A DNA stretch of 21,261 nt from CAYRVX01 sp964642165 (GCA_964642165.1 CAZXOC010000112.1:1-21261); one strand, 5' to 3'. Counted from the stretch's first letter, positions 1 through 8,660 are shown. Notes: generated from the sequence alone by a model not told the origin. A program made the numbers and translations.

Positions 1-1060
1 CCTGCACGATCTCCATGTGCAGCAGGCCCAGGAAGCCGCAGCGGAAGCCGAAGCCCAGCGCGTCGCCGCTGATCGGCTGAAACGTCAGCGACGAGTCGTT
101 GAGCTGGAGCTTCGCCATGGCCTCGCGCAGCTCCGGGAACTGCGTGCCGGGACCGGGGTAGAAGTCGCTGAAGACCATCTGCTGCGGGGGGCGGTAGCCG
201 GGCAGGGCCTGGGCGGCCGGACGGGCGGCCAGCGTGATCGTGTCCCCCACGTGGACGGCGGCCACGGACCGGATGCTCGCCGTCAGGTACCCCACCTCGC
301 CGGCGGCCAGCTCCCGCACCTGCTCGACGTGCGGGCGGAACTTGCCCAGCTCGCCGATCTGGTACTGCTCGCCCGTGCCCATCATGCGGAAGCGGTCGCC
401 GACGGCGAGCCTGCCGTCGAAGACCCGCACGTAGACCACCACGCCGCGGTAGTCGTCGTAGGCGCTGTCGAAGATGAGCGCCCGGGCCGGCGCGTCGGCG
501 TCGGCGCCCGGGGGAGGCAGCTGCTCGACGATCGCCGCCAGCAGGTCCTCGACCCCCTCACCCGTCTTCGCCGACGCGAAGATGCAGTCCTCCGCGGGCG
601 TGCCAAGGAGATGCTCGATCTCCATGGCGGCGTCCTCCGGCCGGGCCGCCGGCAGGTCGATCTTGTTGACCACGGGGACCAGCACCAACCCGCTGCGCTG
701 GGCCAGGTGCGCGTTGGCCACCGTCTGGGCCTCGACGCCCTGAGCGGCATCCACCACCAGCAGCGCCCCCTCACACGCCGCCAGGGAGCGGCTGACCTCG
801 TAGTGGAAGTCCACGTGGCCGGGCGTGTCGATGAGGTTGAGCATGCAGGCGTGGCCGCCGTGCTGGTAGTCGATGGTGACGGCGGAGGCCTTGATGGTGA
901 TCCCCCGCTCGCGCTCCAGGTCCATGCTGTCGAGGAGCTGATCGCGGAACTCGCGCGGCGTGATGGCGCCCGCGCGGAGGAGCATGCGGTCGGCCAGCGT
1001 GCTCTTGCCGTGGTCGATGTGGGCGATGATGCTGAAGTTGCGAATGTACTTCCGGTCCAT
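1..1060 (-). CDS. lepA: Elongation factor 4 (LepA), N-terminal 353 residues, cut by window start
   Basis: LepA is a ribosome-bound translational GTPase that acts on stalled or mistranslocated ribosomes in the cytoplasm. The protein opens MDRKYIRNFSIIAHIDHGKS, the family's usual N-terminus. GTPase motifs are all visible: P-loop HIDHGKST (14-21), DTPGH (78-82) and NKID (132-135), followed by domain II and the start of domain III. The last residues in the window (GFLGLLHMEIVQ) match LepA rather than EF-G, TypA or a tetracycline-resistance GTPase. A complete LepA has about 600 residues, so roughly 40% lies outside the window. The start codon at 1058-1060 fits the conserved N-terminus exactly. No Shine-Dalgarno sequence precedes it, while a -10-like TAGAAT lies only 8 bp upstream, which suggests a leaderless transcript. 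The HEAT-repeat gene upstream is 86 bp away. Confidence 0.96.
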   Translation of the reverse strand, partial: MDRKYIRNFSIIAHIDHGKSTLADRMLLRAGAITPREFRDQLLDSMDLERERGITIKASAVTIDYQHGGHACMLNLIDTPGHVDFHYEVSRSLAACEGALLVVDAAQGVEAQTVANAHLAQRSGLVLVPVVNKIDLPAARPEDAAMEIEHLLGTPAEDCIFASAKTGEGVEDLLAAIVEQLPPPGADADAPARALIFDSAYDDYRGVVVYVRVFDGRLAVGDRFRMMGTGEQYQIGELGKFRPHVEQVRELAAGEVGYLTASIRSVAAVHVGDTITLAARPAAQALPGYRPPQQMVFSDFYPGPGTQFPELREAMAKLQLNDSSLTFQPISGDALGFGFRCGFLGLLHMEIVQ

Positions 1061-1067
1061 CCAAGAG

Positions 1068-1095
1068 ATTCTAGCGGATGGGACGAGCCGGGCAA
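1068..1095 (-). promoter_or_regulatory. Candidate sigma-70-type promoter of lepA (leaderless)
   Basis: Read on the minus strand, TTGCCC (1090-1095) is followed after 16 bp by TAGAAT (1068-1073). Transcription would begin about 7 bp further on, at or next to the A of the lepA ATG (1060). The absence of a ribosome binding site in front of lepA agrees with this. The -35 match is partial (4 of 6), so this is a prediction from consensus only. Confidence 0.4.
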
Positions 1096-1146
1096 ACGGG
1101 GGCCCCGGATTGCGCAGCGCCTGCCCACCGGCGGGTGGCGCCCCGC

Positions 1147-2457
1147 TCAGCTCCTCGTCGCGGCAGGCAGGATGGCGGGGAGGACGTGACGGTCGATGTG
1201 GACGCGGCGGAAGCGGTCGGCCGTCGTGCGGTACCGGCGGATGGCGGGGACGGCCCGGCCGGCCCGCGGACCCAAGGCTTCGAGCACGCCCAGCGCCCCG
1301 TCCGGCGACCGCACCAGGTTGCCGATCGCCAGATCCAGGAGCTGCTCCTTCTGCTCGTCCGAGGCGTGCTTGGCCAGCTTCGACAGGACCAGCAGCATGC
1401 TGCTGACCCGCTTGCGCCCGAGTCGACGGGGCGGATCGCTCAGGACGCGCAGGAGCGGGTCGATCTTCCCCCGGACCTGTTCGGCCCGGCCGGCGAGCAC
1501 CTCCGCGGCGGCGGCCTGCACCACGACACTGCGGTCGGTCGTCAGGCTCCCGATCAGCTTCGGCACGACCGTCTCGGGTCGCCAGTCCTTCGCGAAGCCG
1601 AACACGTGGGCCGCCGCCGCCCGCGCCTCGTCGCGCGGATCGCCCAGCATGGCCAGGACCACCTGGGCGGCCTTGTCGTCCGTCGGCACGATCTCGCCCA
1701 GGTAGGCGGCCGCCTTCAGCCTCGCGACCGGCTCCCAGTGACCCAGGACTTGCACGCCCTTGCTGAAGGTGTCGATGCTCGCCGCCCCGGAGGCCAGCAG
1801 ATCCAGCCAGACGGGGATCGCCGCGCCGAACGCATCGGCCTTGCCGGCCTTCTCGGCGTACTTCGCCAGCGCCTTGGCGAGCCCCTTGGCCTGGGGCGTG
1901 GAGCTGGCCGCACGCCCATAGCGGCTGAGGACGGCCGAGCAAAGGTGCACGAACAGCCGTTGCTCGCCGTAGTGCACCTGCGTGCCGGCCGCGCTGTCCA
2001 GGCGCTCCGCCAGCGCGTCCACGAGCTGGCGGCGCGTCGCTTCCGAGAGGATCGAGTCGCCGGCCTCGGCGCGGCAGAAGGAGTAGTAGGTCTTCACCAG
2101 CTCGCGCTGCGAGAAGCTCCGCTGGACGTCCCAGAGGATCCGCTGGACGTCGGTGATGGGCAGCGGGTCCTTGCCGAACATCTCCAGCGCCGCGGCGTTG
2201 ACCGCCGGCTCGGCGTAGCGGTCCATCATCGCCGTAGCCGTGGGCGTCCGCTTCGACGCGGGCATCGTGCCGAGCAGGGCCGTCAGCTTCCACTGGGCGC
2301 CCTTGAACTCGGCCGAGTCGATGTCCGCCGTGCGCATCTGCCGCCAGAGCCGCCCCGCCGTGGCGGCCTGGTCGGTCTCCTGCGCGACGGCGGTGCGGAT
2401 CACGCACGGCCCGGCCAGTGCGAGGCTCGCCAGAGCAAGGGGGATCATCCGTTGCAT
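1147..2457 (-). CDS. Exported HEAT-repeat protein of unknown function
   Basis: The 436-residue protein begins with a clear signal peptide (MQRMIPLALASLALAGPC, probable cleavage near AVAQE), so it should act in the periplasm or cell envelope. The rest is alpha-helical and Ala/Leu-rich. From about residue 230 to 420 it shows HEAT-like pairs of helices with the typical DPRDEARAAAAHVF and SVVVQAAAAEVLAGR patterns. HEAT solenoids usually bind proteins; no catalytic motif is visible. The longest frame starts at 2535, but ATG 2455-2457 is preferred because AAGGA stands 10 nt upstream and the signal peptide begins there. The gene is divergent from the pectate-lyase-like gene and lies 86 bp upstream of lepA on the same strand. 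Since lepA seems to have its own promoter, a shared function is not implied. I do not recognise a named family beyond the repeat. Confidence 0.8.
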   Translation of the reverse strand: MQRMIPLALASLALAGPCVIRTAVAQETDQAATAGRLWRQMRTADIDSAEFKGAQWKLTALLGTMPASKRTPTATAMMDRYAEPAVNAAALEMFGKDPLPITDVQRILWDVQRSFSQRELVKTYYSFCRAEAGDSILSEATRRQLVDALAERLDSAAGTQVHYGEQRLFVHLCSAVLSRYGRAASSTPQAKGLAKALAKYAEKAGKADAFGAAIPVWLDLLASGAASIDTFSKGVQVLGHWEPVARLKAAAYLGEIVPTDDKAAQVVLAMLGDPRDEARAAAAHVFGFAKDWRPETVVPKLIGSLTTDRSVVVQAAAAEVLAGRAEQVRGKIDPLLRVLSDPPRRLGRKRVSSMLLVLSKLAKHASDEQKEQLLDLAIGNLVRSPDGALGVLEALGPRAGRAVPAIRRYRTTADRFRRVHIDRHVLPAILPAATRS

Positions 2458-2506
2458 CGTCTTGTGGTCCTTCTGCCAAGGTCGCCGAAGCGCCGCGACG
2501 GGCCGA

Positions 2507-2535
2507 AGCCTACCAAAGCCCGCCACCTTTGGCAA
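2507..2535 (-). promoter_or_regulatory. Possible promoter of the HEAT-repeat gene
   Basis: On the minus strand TTGCCA (2530-2535, 5 of 6 to consensus) is followed after 17 bp by TAGGCT (2507-2512, only 3 of 6). It would give a leader of about 40 nt before the ATG at 2457. The -10 element is poor, so confidence is low. Confidence 0.28.
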
Positions 2536-2610
2536 TTCCCTCCTCTCTCAACGCCGCTGACGGGCGCGGGTTCTGGCGAAATGCCGTCGGCCTCGGACGC
2601 CGCGGGGAAC

Positions 2611-2633
2611 ACCCCCGGTTCGCCCGGGGGTTT
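2611..2633 (+). terminator. GC-rich hairpin with short T tract in the pectate-lyase leader
   Basis: ACCCCCGG (2611-2618) and CCGGGGGT (2624-2631) form a perfect 8-bp stem around a TTCGC loop, and two more T follow the arm before AGC. The shape is that of a weak intrinsic terminator on the plus strand. No gene on that strand ends upstream, since the neighbour is divergent, so it would sit in the leader of the following gene and could act as an attenuator. The T tract is short, so a purely structural role is also possible. Confidence 0.35.
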
Positions 2634-2688
2634 AGCAAAGCAAGGGACCGCGCGAGCACGTGCCGTCCAACCTTGGAGACCGTCTACC

Positions 2689-4032
2689 ATGAAACGACAC
2701 GCCGGGTGCATCTGCGTCCTGCTGTTCGCCGCGGCCGCCGCGGCCGGGCAAGACCTGGCCGCCGACGTCCGCGCCGCGATGGACAGGGCCTCCGGCTTCT
2801 TCCAGTCGGTCTCCGTCCACGGCGGCTACGCGGGCATCTACTCGCTGGACCTCAAGCAGCGGTGGGGCGAGGCGCTGTACGAGCGAGCCGGGAAGGCGGA
2901 GATCTGGATCCAGCCGCCGGGGACGCCCAGCGTCGGCGAGGCCTACCTGCGGGCCTGGCGCGTCACGAAGGACCGGCGCTATTCCCGGGCCGCCCGCGAC
3001 GTCGCCCGGTCGCTGGCCTGGAGCCAGCGCGCCGCCGGCGGCTGGGGCCATCGAGCGGACGTCTCGCACCTCACGCCCGACGCCACCAGGCCGCGCCGCC
3101 GGAAGGGCCACTGCACGTTCGACGACCGGATCTCCCAGGGGGCCCTGGGCTTCCTGATGAGCTTCGACCAGGTCGCCGACGAGCCGTGGCTGACGGAGTC
3201 GCTCGAGCTGGCCTGGAAGCACGTCCTGGCCGCCCAGTTCGCCAACGGCGCCTGGCCGCAGTGGTATCCCCTCCGCGGCGGCTACCACGACTTCTACACC
3301 TTCAACGACAACACCATCAACGACTGCATCGCCGTGATGCTGAGGGCCTGGCGGCTCTACGGCAGGAAGGACTTCCTCGACAGCGCCAAGCGCGGCGGGG
3401 ACTTCATCCTCCTCTCGCAGCTGCCTGCCCCCCAGGCCGGATGGGCCCAGCAGTACTCCCACGACCTCAAGCCGGCCAAGGCGCGCTCGTTCGAGCCGGC
3501 CGGCGTGTGCAGCGCCGCGACCAGCCGCAACATCCGGACCCTCGTGGAGCTGTATCTCGTCACGAAGGACGGGAAGTACCTGGCGCCCGTCCCCAAGGCG
3601 GCGGCCTGGTTCGCCCGGTCGAAGCTGCCCGGCGGCACGTGGGCCCGCCTGTATGAAGTCGGCACGAACCGGCCGATCTACGGCGACCGCGACGGCAAGG
3701 TGCACTACACGCTCGAGGAGATCAGCCGGGAACGCCGGACGGGCTACTCCTGGCAGAGCGACTACGGCATCCCGGCCGCACTGCGCTACTGCGAGAGCGT
3801 CAAGCGGATAGGCCCCGACGCCCACCTGGCGGCCCGCAGCCGGCCCGCGTCCGCCGCCTCGCGCCGGCAGCGCGCCCGGTCGCTCGCCCCGCGGGTTCGC
3901 CAGACCATCGCCGCCCTCGACGAGAAGGGCCGATGGGTCCGCGACGGCCGCATCCACTGCGGCGACTTCGTCCGGAATCTCAACGCGCTGTGCCAGTACC
4001 TCGAGCTCGTGACCGACGACCTGGAGAGGTAG
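2689..4032 (+). CDS. Exported pectate lyase, polysaccharide lyase family 10-like
   Basis: The 447-residue protein has a signal peptide (MKRHAGCICVLLFAAAAAAG) and should act outside the cytoplasmic membrane, cleaving pectate or a related polyuronate by beta-elimination. The diagnostic block lies at about residues 184-214, where FANGAWPQWYPLRGGYHDFY runs into TFNDNTIND; PL10 lyases carry almost the same YPNGGWPQ, YH and TFNDxA sequence. FDDRISQGALGFLM (144-157) also fits the helical toroid of this family. Length is near that of PL10 catalytic domains plus a C-terminal extension (about 330-447). The long frame opens at 1078, but ATG 2689 is chosen because the signal peptide starts there and TGGAG stands about 11 nt upstream. 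The next gene follows after 34 bp on the same strand, so the two probably form one transcript for plant or algal polysaccharide degradation. Family membership is good; exact substrate is inferred. Confidence 0.85.
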   Translation: MKRHAGCICVLLFAAAAAAGQDLAADVRAAMDRASGFFQSVSVHGGYAGIYSLDLKQRWGEALYERAGKAEIWIQPPGTPSVGEAYLRAWRVTKDRRYSRAARDVARSLAWSQRAAGGWGHRADVSHLTPDATRPRRRKGHCTFDDRISQGALGFLMSFDQVADEPWLTESLELAWKHVLAAQFANGAWPQWYPLRGGYHDFYTFNDNTINDCIAVMLRAWRLYGRKDFLDSAKRGGDFILLSQLPAPQAGWAQQYSHDLKPAKARSFEPAGVCSAATSRNIRTLVELYLVTKDGKYLAPVPKAAAWFARSKLPGGTWARLYEVGTNRPIYGDRDGKVHYTLEEISRERRTGYSWQSDYGIPAALRYCESVKRIGPDAHLAARSRPASAASRRQRARSLAPRVRQTIAALDEKGRWVRDGRIHCGDFVRNLNALCQYLELVTDDLER

Positions 4033-4033
4033 C

Positions 4034-4047
4034 ATCCCGAACGGGAT
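4034..4047. repeat. Short inverted repeat between two genes
   Basis: ATCCCG and CGGGAT flank AA, 2 bp after the stop of the pectate-lyase-like gene and 20 bp before the next ATG. As RNA it could fold as a 5-bp stem closed by a GAAC loop. It may be a processing or stability element within the operon, but it is short enough to arise by chance. Confidence 0.25.
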
Positions 4048-4066
4048 CTCCCGGACAGAGCCCGCG

Positions 4067-6670
4067 ATGGCGACAGGCAGACACGTGTTGCCCGCGGTTG
4101 TGGTGCTCGCGACCGCCTTCGCGGCTGGGCCGATCCCGGCCCCCGCCGTTCGGGCCGACGCGCCGGCCGGCGGCGTGTTCGCCCGCTTCAAGGTGGTCGA
4201 GCCGCGGGAAGCGCTGAACTACGTTCGGCTGGCGGGGTACATCCACAAGTCCCCCTGGTACCTGAAGCGTGCGGTGATCCCCGCCGGGGCGGAGCGGGAC
4301 AAGGCGAAGCGCGTCAGGTCGGGGCAGTTCACCGAGTGGTTCGACCTCTCACGGCACGCGGGCAAGCTGCTCCACGGCCGGCTGCATCGCGCCGGGGGCG
4401 TCGCCGAGCTTCCCAACGTCACGGCGGACTTCGTCTGCGACCCCCCCGCGGAGCGCCGCACCGTGGTCATCGAGCTGGCCACCGCGCCCGACCGGCAGCA
4501 CGTCGTCCGCACCTTCCGGGAGACGTTCACCGGCAGCCTCACGAGCTTCCTCGTCTCGCCGCAACTGGCCCGCGACGCCGGCAGCCTCGAGACGGCCGCC
4601 CAGATGACGCAGCGCCGCCTCCAGTGGGCCCGAAAGGCCACCGGCGGGCGGCGGTCCTCCCCGAAGCGCCTCATCGTGCAGACCAGTTTCTGGGCCCCGC
4701 AGCGCCCGGAGCTCAACGTCAAGGAGGCCGACGTCCTCTGGCTGCTCGGGTTCAACGTCGTCGGGAACCAGCGGCCGGAGGTCCGCACGAAGTTCGCCTT
4801 CCGCGTGCCCGGCCACACGCACCAGGTCCGGTTCGGCCCCGGGGCGACGCGGGAGGAGATCGACACGTTGATGAAGCGGCACGCCGCGCGCCAGAAGGAG
4901 GCTTTCGCGCCCGGCGTGCCCTTCGGCTTCGCCGACGAGGTCGTCTGCCGGCCGCGGATCGGTACCGATCCGAACGGGCTGAGGCACTTCCGTGCCTGGT
5001 TGGCCGGGACGGGCATCCGGCCGAAGGAGCTGGGGGCCGCCCGCCTGGAGGACGTCGCGCCGATCGAGACGCCGGAAGACTACCGCAAGCGGCGCGGCGT
5101 CGAGGGCGCTGCGGCCTCCCGGGTGTTCTACTACACCACCCGGTTCCGCCAGGCCGCCGCCACGCAGCGCGTTCGATGGCACACCGAGGCATTCCACAAG
5201 CACTTCCGGGGCGGCGCCCGGACGAGCACGCTGGTGGCCGACCACCCCTACTTCGGCGGCACGGGCCTGGGAATGGGCATGAAGCCCAACTCCACGTGGG
5301 GCGGGGCGCCGCTGGCGATGGACTGGTTCGACCTCGCGCGCCGGCGGGCCGTGGACCTCATCGGCATCGAGGACTGGATGGGGCTTCAGTACATGTACGG
5401 CCCGAACGCCACGTGGGAGGGCTTCCAGCTCATGGGCTTCCAGGCGGCGATCTTCCGCAGCGCCAGCCGCGGTACGTTGCCCATCATCGCGTGGATCACC
5501 CCCAGCGACGAGACCAACCTGCGCCTCAAGACCGCCTCGGGCCTCTGCCAGGGCGCGAAGCACTTCTTCTACTGGACGTACGGCCCGACGGCGACGAGCA
5601 CGGAGAACTACTGGTCGGACCTGCGCAGCGCCTACGACGGCGTGGCGGCGGTCACGCGCCAGCTCGCCGCGGCGGAGCGCGTCCTGGCCCCGGGCCGACC
5701 GCCGAAGACGCGCCTGGCGCTGCTGTACAGCATCTCCTCCGATCTCTGGCAGCCGTTCGATTACGTCCACATGCTCGAGCGGCGGGCGACGTACCTTTCA
5801 CTCGTCCACGACCAGTACCTCGTGGACATGCTGGCGGAGCAGGACGTCGAGGCCGGGCGGCTGCACGACTACGACGTGCTCTACACGGCCGATCCGTGCA
5901 TCACGGCCAGGGCGGCGGAGGCCATCGCACGGTGGGTGCGAGCCGGCGGGCGCCTCTATGGGTCGTGTGCCGCCGGCAGCCGCAACGAGTTCAACGAGCC
6001 GGCCGCCACACTCGCGGCGGTCTTCGGCATCCGCCCGGACGTCCGGACGACCACGCAGCCGGGCCGCTACCGCATCCGCGGCGGCCTGAACCCCATAAAG
6101 TACGTCGACCGCATCCGCGTGGACGGACGCGGCGCGAGCGATGGTCCGGCGACGGTGGGCGTTCTCGGCACGAAAGTCCGCTTCTCCCCTGCCGCCGGCA
6201 AGATCGCCGGGACGTTCCGAGACGGCTCGCCCGCGGTCGTGGCGAACACGTTCGGGAAGGGGCGGGCCCTCTACGTCGGGGCCTGTCCCGGCCTGTCGTA
6301 CATCAAGGACGCCAGGTTCGTCCCCCGCGAGCTGAAGGAGCAGTGGCCCGCCGGGACGCGCCGGTTCATCAACGGGCCGGCCCGCCGCGCCGGCGTCCCG
6401 CGCCTCGTACGGCTGTCCCATCCCGTGGTCGAGGCCGGCCTGTACGAAACGCCGCACGCCACCGCCCTGGTCCTGGCAAACTTCACCTACAAGCCCATCG
6501 GCGCGCTGCGCGTTCGGCTGCGGGTCCCCCACGAGGTGCGATCGGTTCGCTCCGTCGAACGGGGGCCGGTGGCGTTCACCGTCGGGCGAGAGCCCCCAGC
6601 CGCGGGGATCGGCCGGACCGTGTCATTCACGATGCCGCTCGGCCTCAACGACATCGTGCTGATCGAATAG
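4067..6670 (+). CDS. Exported 867-residue protein with GH42-like architecture
   Basis: A signal peptide (about residues 1-30, ending near PAVRADA) indicates export. Residues 30-190 look beta-rich. About 200-540 resembles a TIM-barrel glycosidase: it contains strand-like RLIVQTSFW, LLGFNVVGN, VDLIGIEDWM, LPIIAWITPSDETN and KHFFYWTYGP. About 574-660 looks like a class-I glutamine-amidotransferase-like fold (DYDVLYTAD, ARWVRAGGRLYGSCAAG), as in the trimerisation domain of GH42 beta-galactosidases. The C-terminus is a beta domain (ALVLANFTYKP). I could not assign the catalytic acid pair, so activity is unproven. The start at 4067 is the first ATG before the signal peptide; its ribosome binding site is weak, so translation may depend on the gene 34 bp upstream. 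Its position after a pectate-lyase-like gene suggests a role in polysaccharide or oligosaccharide breakdown. Confidence 0.7.
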   Translation: MATGRHVLPAVVVLATAFAAGPIPAPAVRADAPAGGVFARFKVVEPREALNYVRLAGYIHKSPWYLKRAVIPAGAERDKAKRVRSGQFTEWFDLSRHAGKLLHGRLHRAGGVAELPNVTADFVCDPPAERRTVVIELATAPDRQHVVRTFRETFTGSLTSFLVSPQLARDAGSLETAAQMTQRRLQWARKATGGRRSSPKRLIVQTSFWAPQRPELNVKEADVLWLLGFNVVGNQRPEVRTKFAFRVPGHTHQVRFGPGATREEIDTLMKRHAARQKEAFAPGVPFGFADEVVCRPRIGTDPNGLRHFRAWLAGTGIRPKELGAARLEDVAPIETPEDYRKRRGVEGAAASRVFYYTTRFRQAAATQRVRWHTEAFHKHFRGGARTSTLVADHPYFGGTGLGMGMKPNSTWGGAPLAMDWFDLARRRAVDLIGIEDWMGLQYMYGPNATWEGFQLMGFQAAIFRSASRGTLPIIAWITPSDETNLRLKTASGLCQGAKHFFYWTYGPTATSTENYWSDLRSAYDGVAAVTRQLAAAERVLAPGRPPKTRLALLYSISSDLWQPFDYVHMLERRATYLSLVHDQYLVDMLAEQDVEAGRLHDYDVLYTADPCITARAAEAIARWVRAGGRLYGSCAAGSRNEFNEPAATLAAVFGIRPDVRTTTQPGRYRIRGGLNPIKYVDRIRVDGRGASDGPATVGVLGTKVRFSPAAGKIAGTFRDGSPAVVANTFGKGRALYVGACPGLSYIKDARFVPRELKEQWPAGTRRFINGPARRAGVPRLVRLSHPVVEAGLYETPHATALVLANFTYKPIGALRVRLRVPHEVRSVRSVERGPVAFTVGREPPAAGIGRTVSFTMPLGLNDIVLIE

Positions 6671-6686
6671 CCTGCCCTGCCGTTCC

Positions 6687-6709
6687 GGCCGGGAGGAGGC
6701 GTGCCGGCC
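6687..6709. terminator. Stem-loop between converging genes, possible bidirectional terminator
   Basis: GGCCGG (6687-6692) pairs with CCGGCC (6704-6709) around an 11-nt loop. It lies in the 47 bp between the end of the 867-residue gene (plus strand) and the end of the DsbD-like gene (minus strand). There is no T tract in either direction, so termination is inferred mainly from its position. Confidence 0.3.
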
Positions 6710-6717
6710 CGCCGGGC

Positions 6718-8628
6718 TCAGGACCGTTCGGCCCGATCGAGGGCGTCGAAGAGCTCGGCCGTCGAGAAGCTCCCCACGAAGACCTTGGGCTTGCCCTCGC
6801 CGGGCGGGTAGACGATCGTCAGCGGCGGGGCCGCGCCGACGTCGCGGAAGTTCCGTTCGACCCACCGACTGGCCGGGCGGCTGCTGTCGGTCACGTCGGC
6901 CTTGACGGCCACCACCTTGTCCTTCCCGAAGCGGCCCGCGACCTCCGCCGTGTTGAACACGCGGTGATCGAGGATCTTGCACTCGGTGCACCACTTGGCG
7001 GTCACCTTCACGACGACGACGCTGCCGTCCTTGCGGGCCTGCTCGATCCGCGCGGCGTCGAACGGCTCGAACTCGACCAGCGGCGGGGCCGGCTGCGGCA
7101 GCAGCCACCAGCCGAGCACGCCGGCCAGCACGACCGCCGGGCCGCGAATCGCCAGCTTCCGCAGTCGCGGGGCGTCGTAGCGGACCCAGCTCCCCCAGAC
7201 CCACAGCGCGAGCACCATCGCCGCGCCGAAGCCGGCCACCCGGAAGGCGTAGTCGCCGCGCGCCGGCAGCGTGCTGAGCAGGTAGAGCACCGCCGGCACG
7301 AGCAGGAAGCCCATCGTCTTCTTGAAGTGCTCCATCCAGACGCCGGGCTTCGGCAACACGTTCACCAAGCCGGGAAACGACGCCAGCAGGATGTGCGGCA
7401 CGGCCATGCCCACGCCGATCATCGCGATCGCCAGCGTTCCCAGCCACAGCGGCTGGACCTGCGCCCACGCCAGCGCCAGCGCCATCAGCCAGAAGCTGCA
7501 CGGCGTGGACAGCACGGCCATCATCAGTCCCATGCCGACGGCCGGCAGGTGCCCTCGCCGCTCCTGTCCGGCCTCGAGGCCGGCGACCTTCGAGGGGACG
7601 GTCACGTGGAACAGCCCCCACAGATTGGCCGACAGCGCCAGCAGGATCATCGCGATCAGCACGCGGACCCACGGGATCCTGAAGTGCTCGTTCAGGTCGA
7701 TCGTGCCCTTCCCCACGAGCTTGAGGACCACGTTGACCGCCGCCAGGCCCACGAAGAACAGCACGATCCCGCCGGCGAAGGCCAGCCCCAGCGTGACGAA
7801 TCGCCGGCGCGACGCCTTGGCCATGTTGACGAGGCTGTAGATCCGCAGCGGGATGATCGGCAGGACGCAGGGCATGATGTTGAGCGTCAGCCCCGCCAGC
7901 AGCGCCAGTCCGAGCCCGCCCCAGACGCTGTAGCCGCTCGCGGCGGTTGCCACCGCGCCGGCAGGCGCCGCTGCCTTCCTCGCCTCCGCCTTTTCGTGCT
8001 CGGCCTTGAGTTGTTCAGCCGTGACGGCCGATGGCAGGCCGTCGGCGAGCTCCCCGGCCCACTCCGGGTTCGCCAGCGCCTCGCCGCCCACCTGGACCTC
8101 CGTGGACGCCGACAGCTCGTTGGGTCCGTCCAGGTTGAGGCAGATGTTGAGGCAGATCTGCCCCTGCGCCTTGAGCGTGATCGCCTGCCGCCCCGGCGGG
8201 TGCCCCTCCGGCACGGTCACGGGCACGTAGGCGACGAACCGCTTCGCGAAGACGTAGAGGATCACCGGACCCTTGACGTAATCGACGGTCTTCGGCTTGT
8301 CCTTCGTCCACCGTACGGGTCCGGTGACAAAGGAACCGGCCTCGACGCCGATGCTCGCCCCGTTCACGCCCGCGCCCGCGTCGGTGCTGGGGTGGGGGCT
8401 GTAGTAGACCCAGCCCTTGGCCAGCTCGCCGACGAGCGCCACGTGGAACGTCCGGCCCGGCGTCACCTGCGTATGGGACGCGACGGCACGGATCTTGAAG
8501 TGCTTGGCCGACTCCGACTCGGTGAAGGCCGGGGGGCCGTCCAGATCGCCCGGCAGCTCGAACTCCTGCGCCCCGGCCACGGCGAAGGACACGATCACCG
8601 GCAGGATGAAGAGCACACGCGTCCGCAC
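6718..8628 (-). CDS. DsbD-type thiol:disulfide interchange protein
   Basis: DsbD-family proteins pass electrons from cytoplasmic thioredoxin across the inner membrane to periplasmic thiol proteins. All three parts are present in 636 residues. The N-terminal domain carries the pair C159/C163 (QICLNICLNLD) after a signal peptide (VLFILPVIVSFAVAGAQ). A central multi-helix membrane domain starts near residue 235 and contains LTLNIMPCVLPIIPL with its cysteine near 251, and STPCSFWLMALA near 373. The C-terminal thioredoxin domain has WCTEC near residue 547. The longest frame reaches 8661, but GTG 8626-8628 is the better start because AAGGAG lies 7 nt upstream and the signal peptide follows directly. 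It lies 81 bp behind the acyltransferase-ligase gene and may have its own promoter. Partners are not visible here; cytochrome c maturation or disulfide isomerisation are both possible. Confidence 0.92.
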   Translation of the reverse strand: MRTRVLFILPVIVSFAVAGAQEFELPGDLDGPPAFTESESAKHFKIRAVASHTQVTPGRTFHVALVGELAKGWVYYSPHPSTDAGAGVNGASIGVEAGSFVTGPVRWTKDKPKTVDYVKGPVILYVFAKRFVAYVPVTVPEGHPPGRQAITLKAQGQICLNICLNLDGPNELSASTEVQVGGEALANPEWAGELADGLPSAVTAEQLKAEHEKAEARKAAAPAGAVATAASGYSVWGGLGLALLAGLTLNIMPCVLPIIPLRIYSLVNMAKASRRRFVTLGLAFAGGIVLFFVGLAAVNVVLKLVGKGTIDLNEHFRIPWVRVLIAMILLALSANLWGLFHVTVPSKVAGLEAGQERRGHLPAVGMGLMMAVLSTPCSFWLMALALAWAQVQPLWLGTLAIAMIGVGMAVPHILLASFPGLVNVLPKPGVWMEHFKKTMGFLLVPAVLYLLSTLPARGDYAFRVAGFGAAMVLALWVWGSWVRYDAPRLRKLAIRGPAVVLAGVLGWWLLPQPAPPLVEFEPFDAARIEQARKDGSVVVVKVTAKWCTECKILDHRVFNTAEVAGRFGKDKVVAVKADVTDSSRPASRWVERNFRDVGAAPPLTIVYPPGEGKPKVFVGSFSTAELFDALDRAERS

Positions 8629-8660
8629 GTCGGTTCTCCTTGAGACGTTTCTTGCAGTCA

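Noticed and set aside
17..1189. Plus-strand open frame of 390 codons opposite lepA
   Set aside because: lepA on the other strand matches its family over all 353 residues; this frame is only its complement.
2632..4191. Minus-strand open frame of 519 codons opposite the pectate-lyase-like gene
   Set aside because: Composition is shadow-like and it conflicts with a gene that has a signal peptide and PL10 motifs.
4336..8643. Plus-strand open frame of 1435 codons
   Set aside because: It runs across the antisense of the DsbD-like gene and out of frame through the GH42-like gene, and its translation is Arg/Pro/Gly-rich low-complexity sequence without motifs. Long shadow frames are expected at this GC content.
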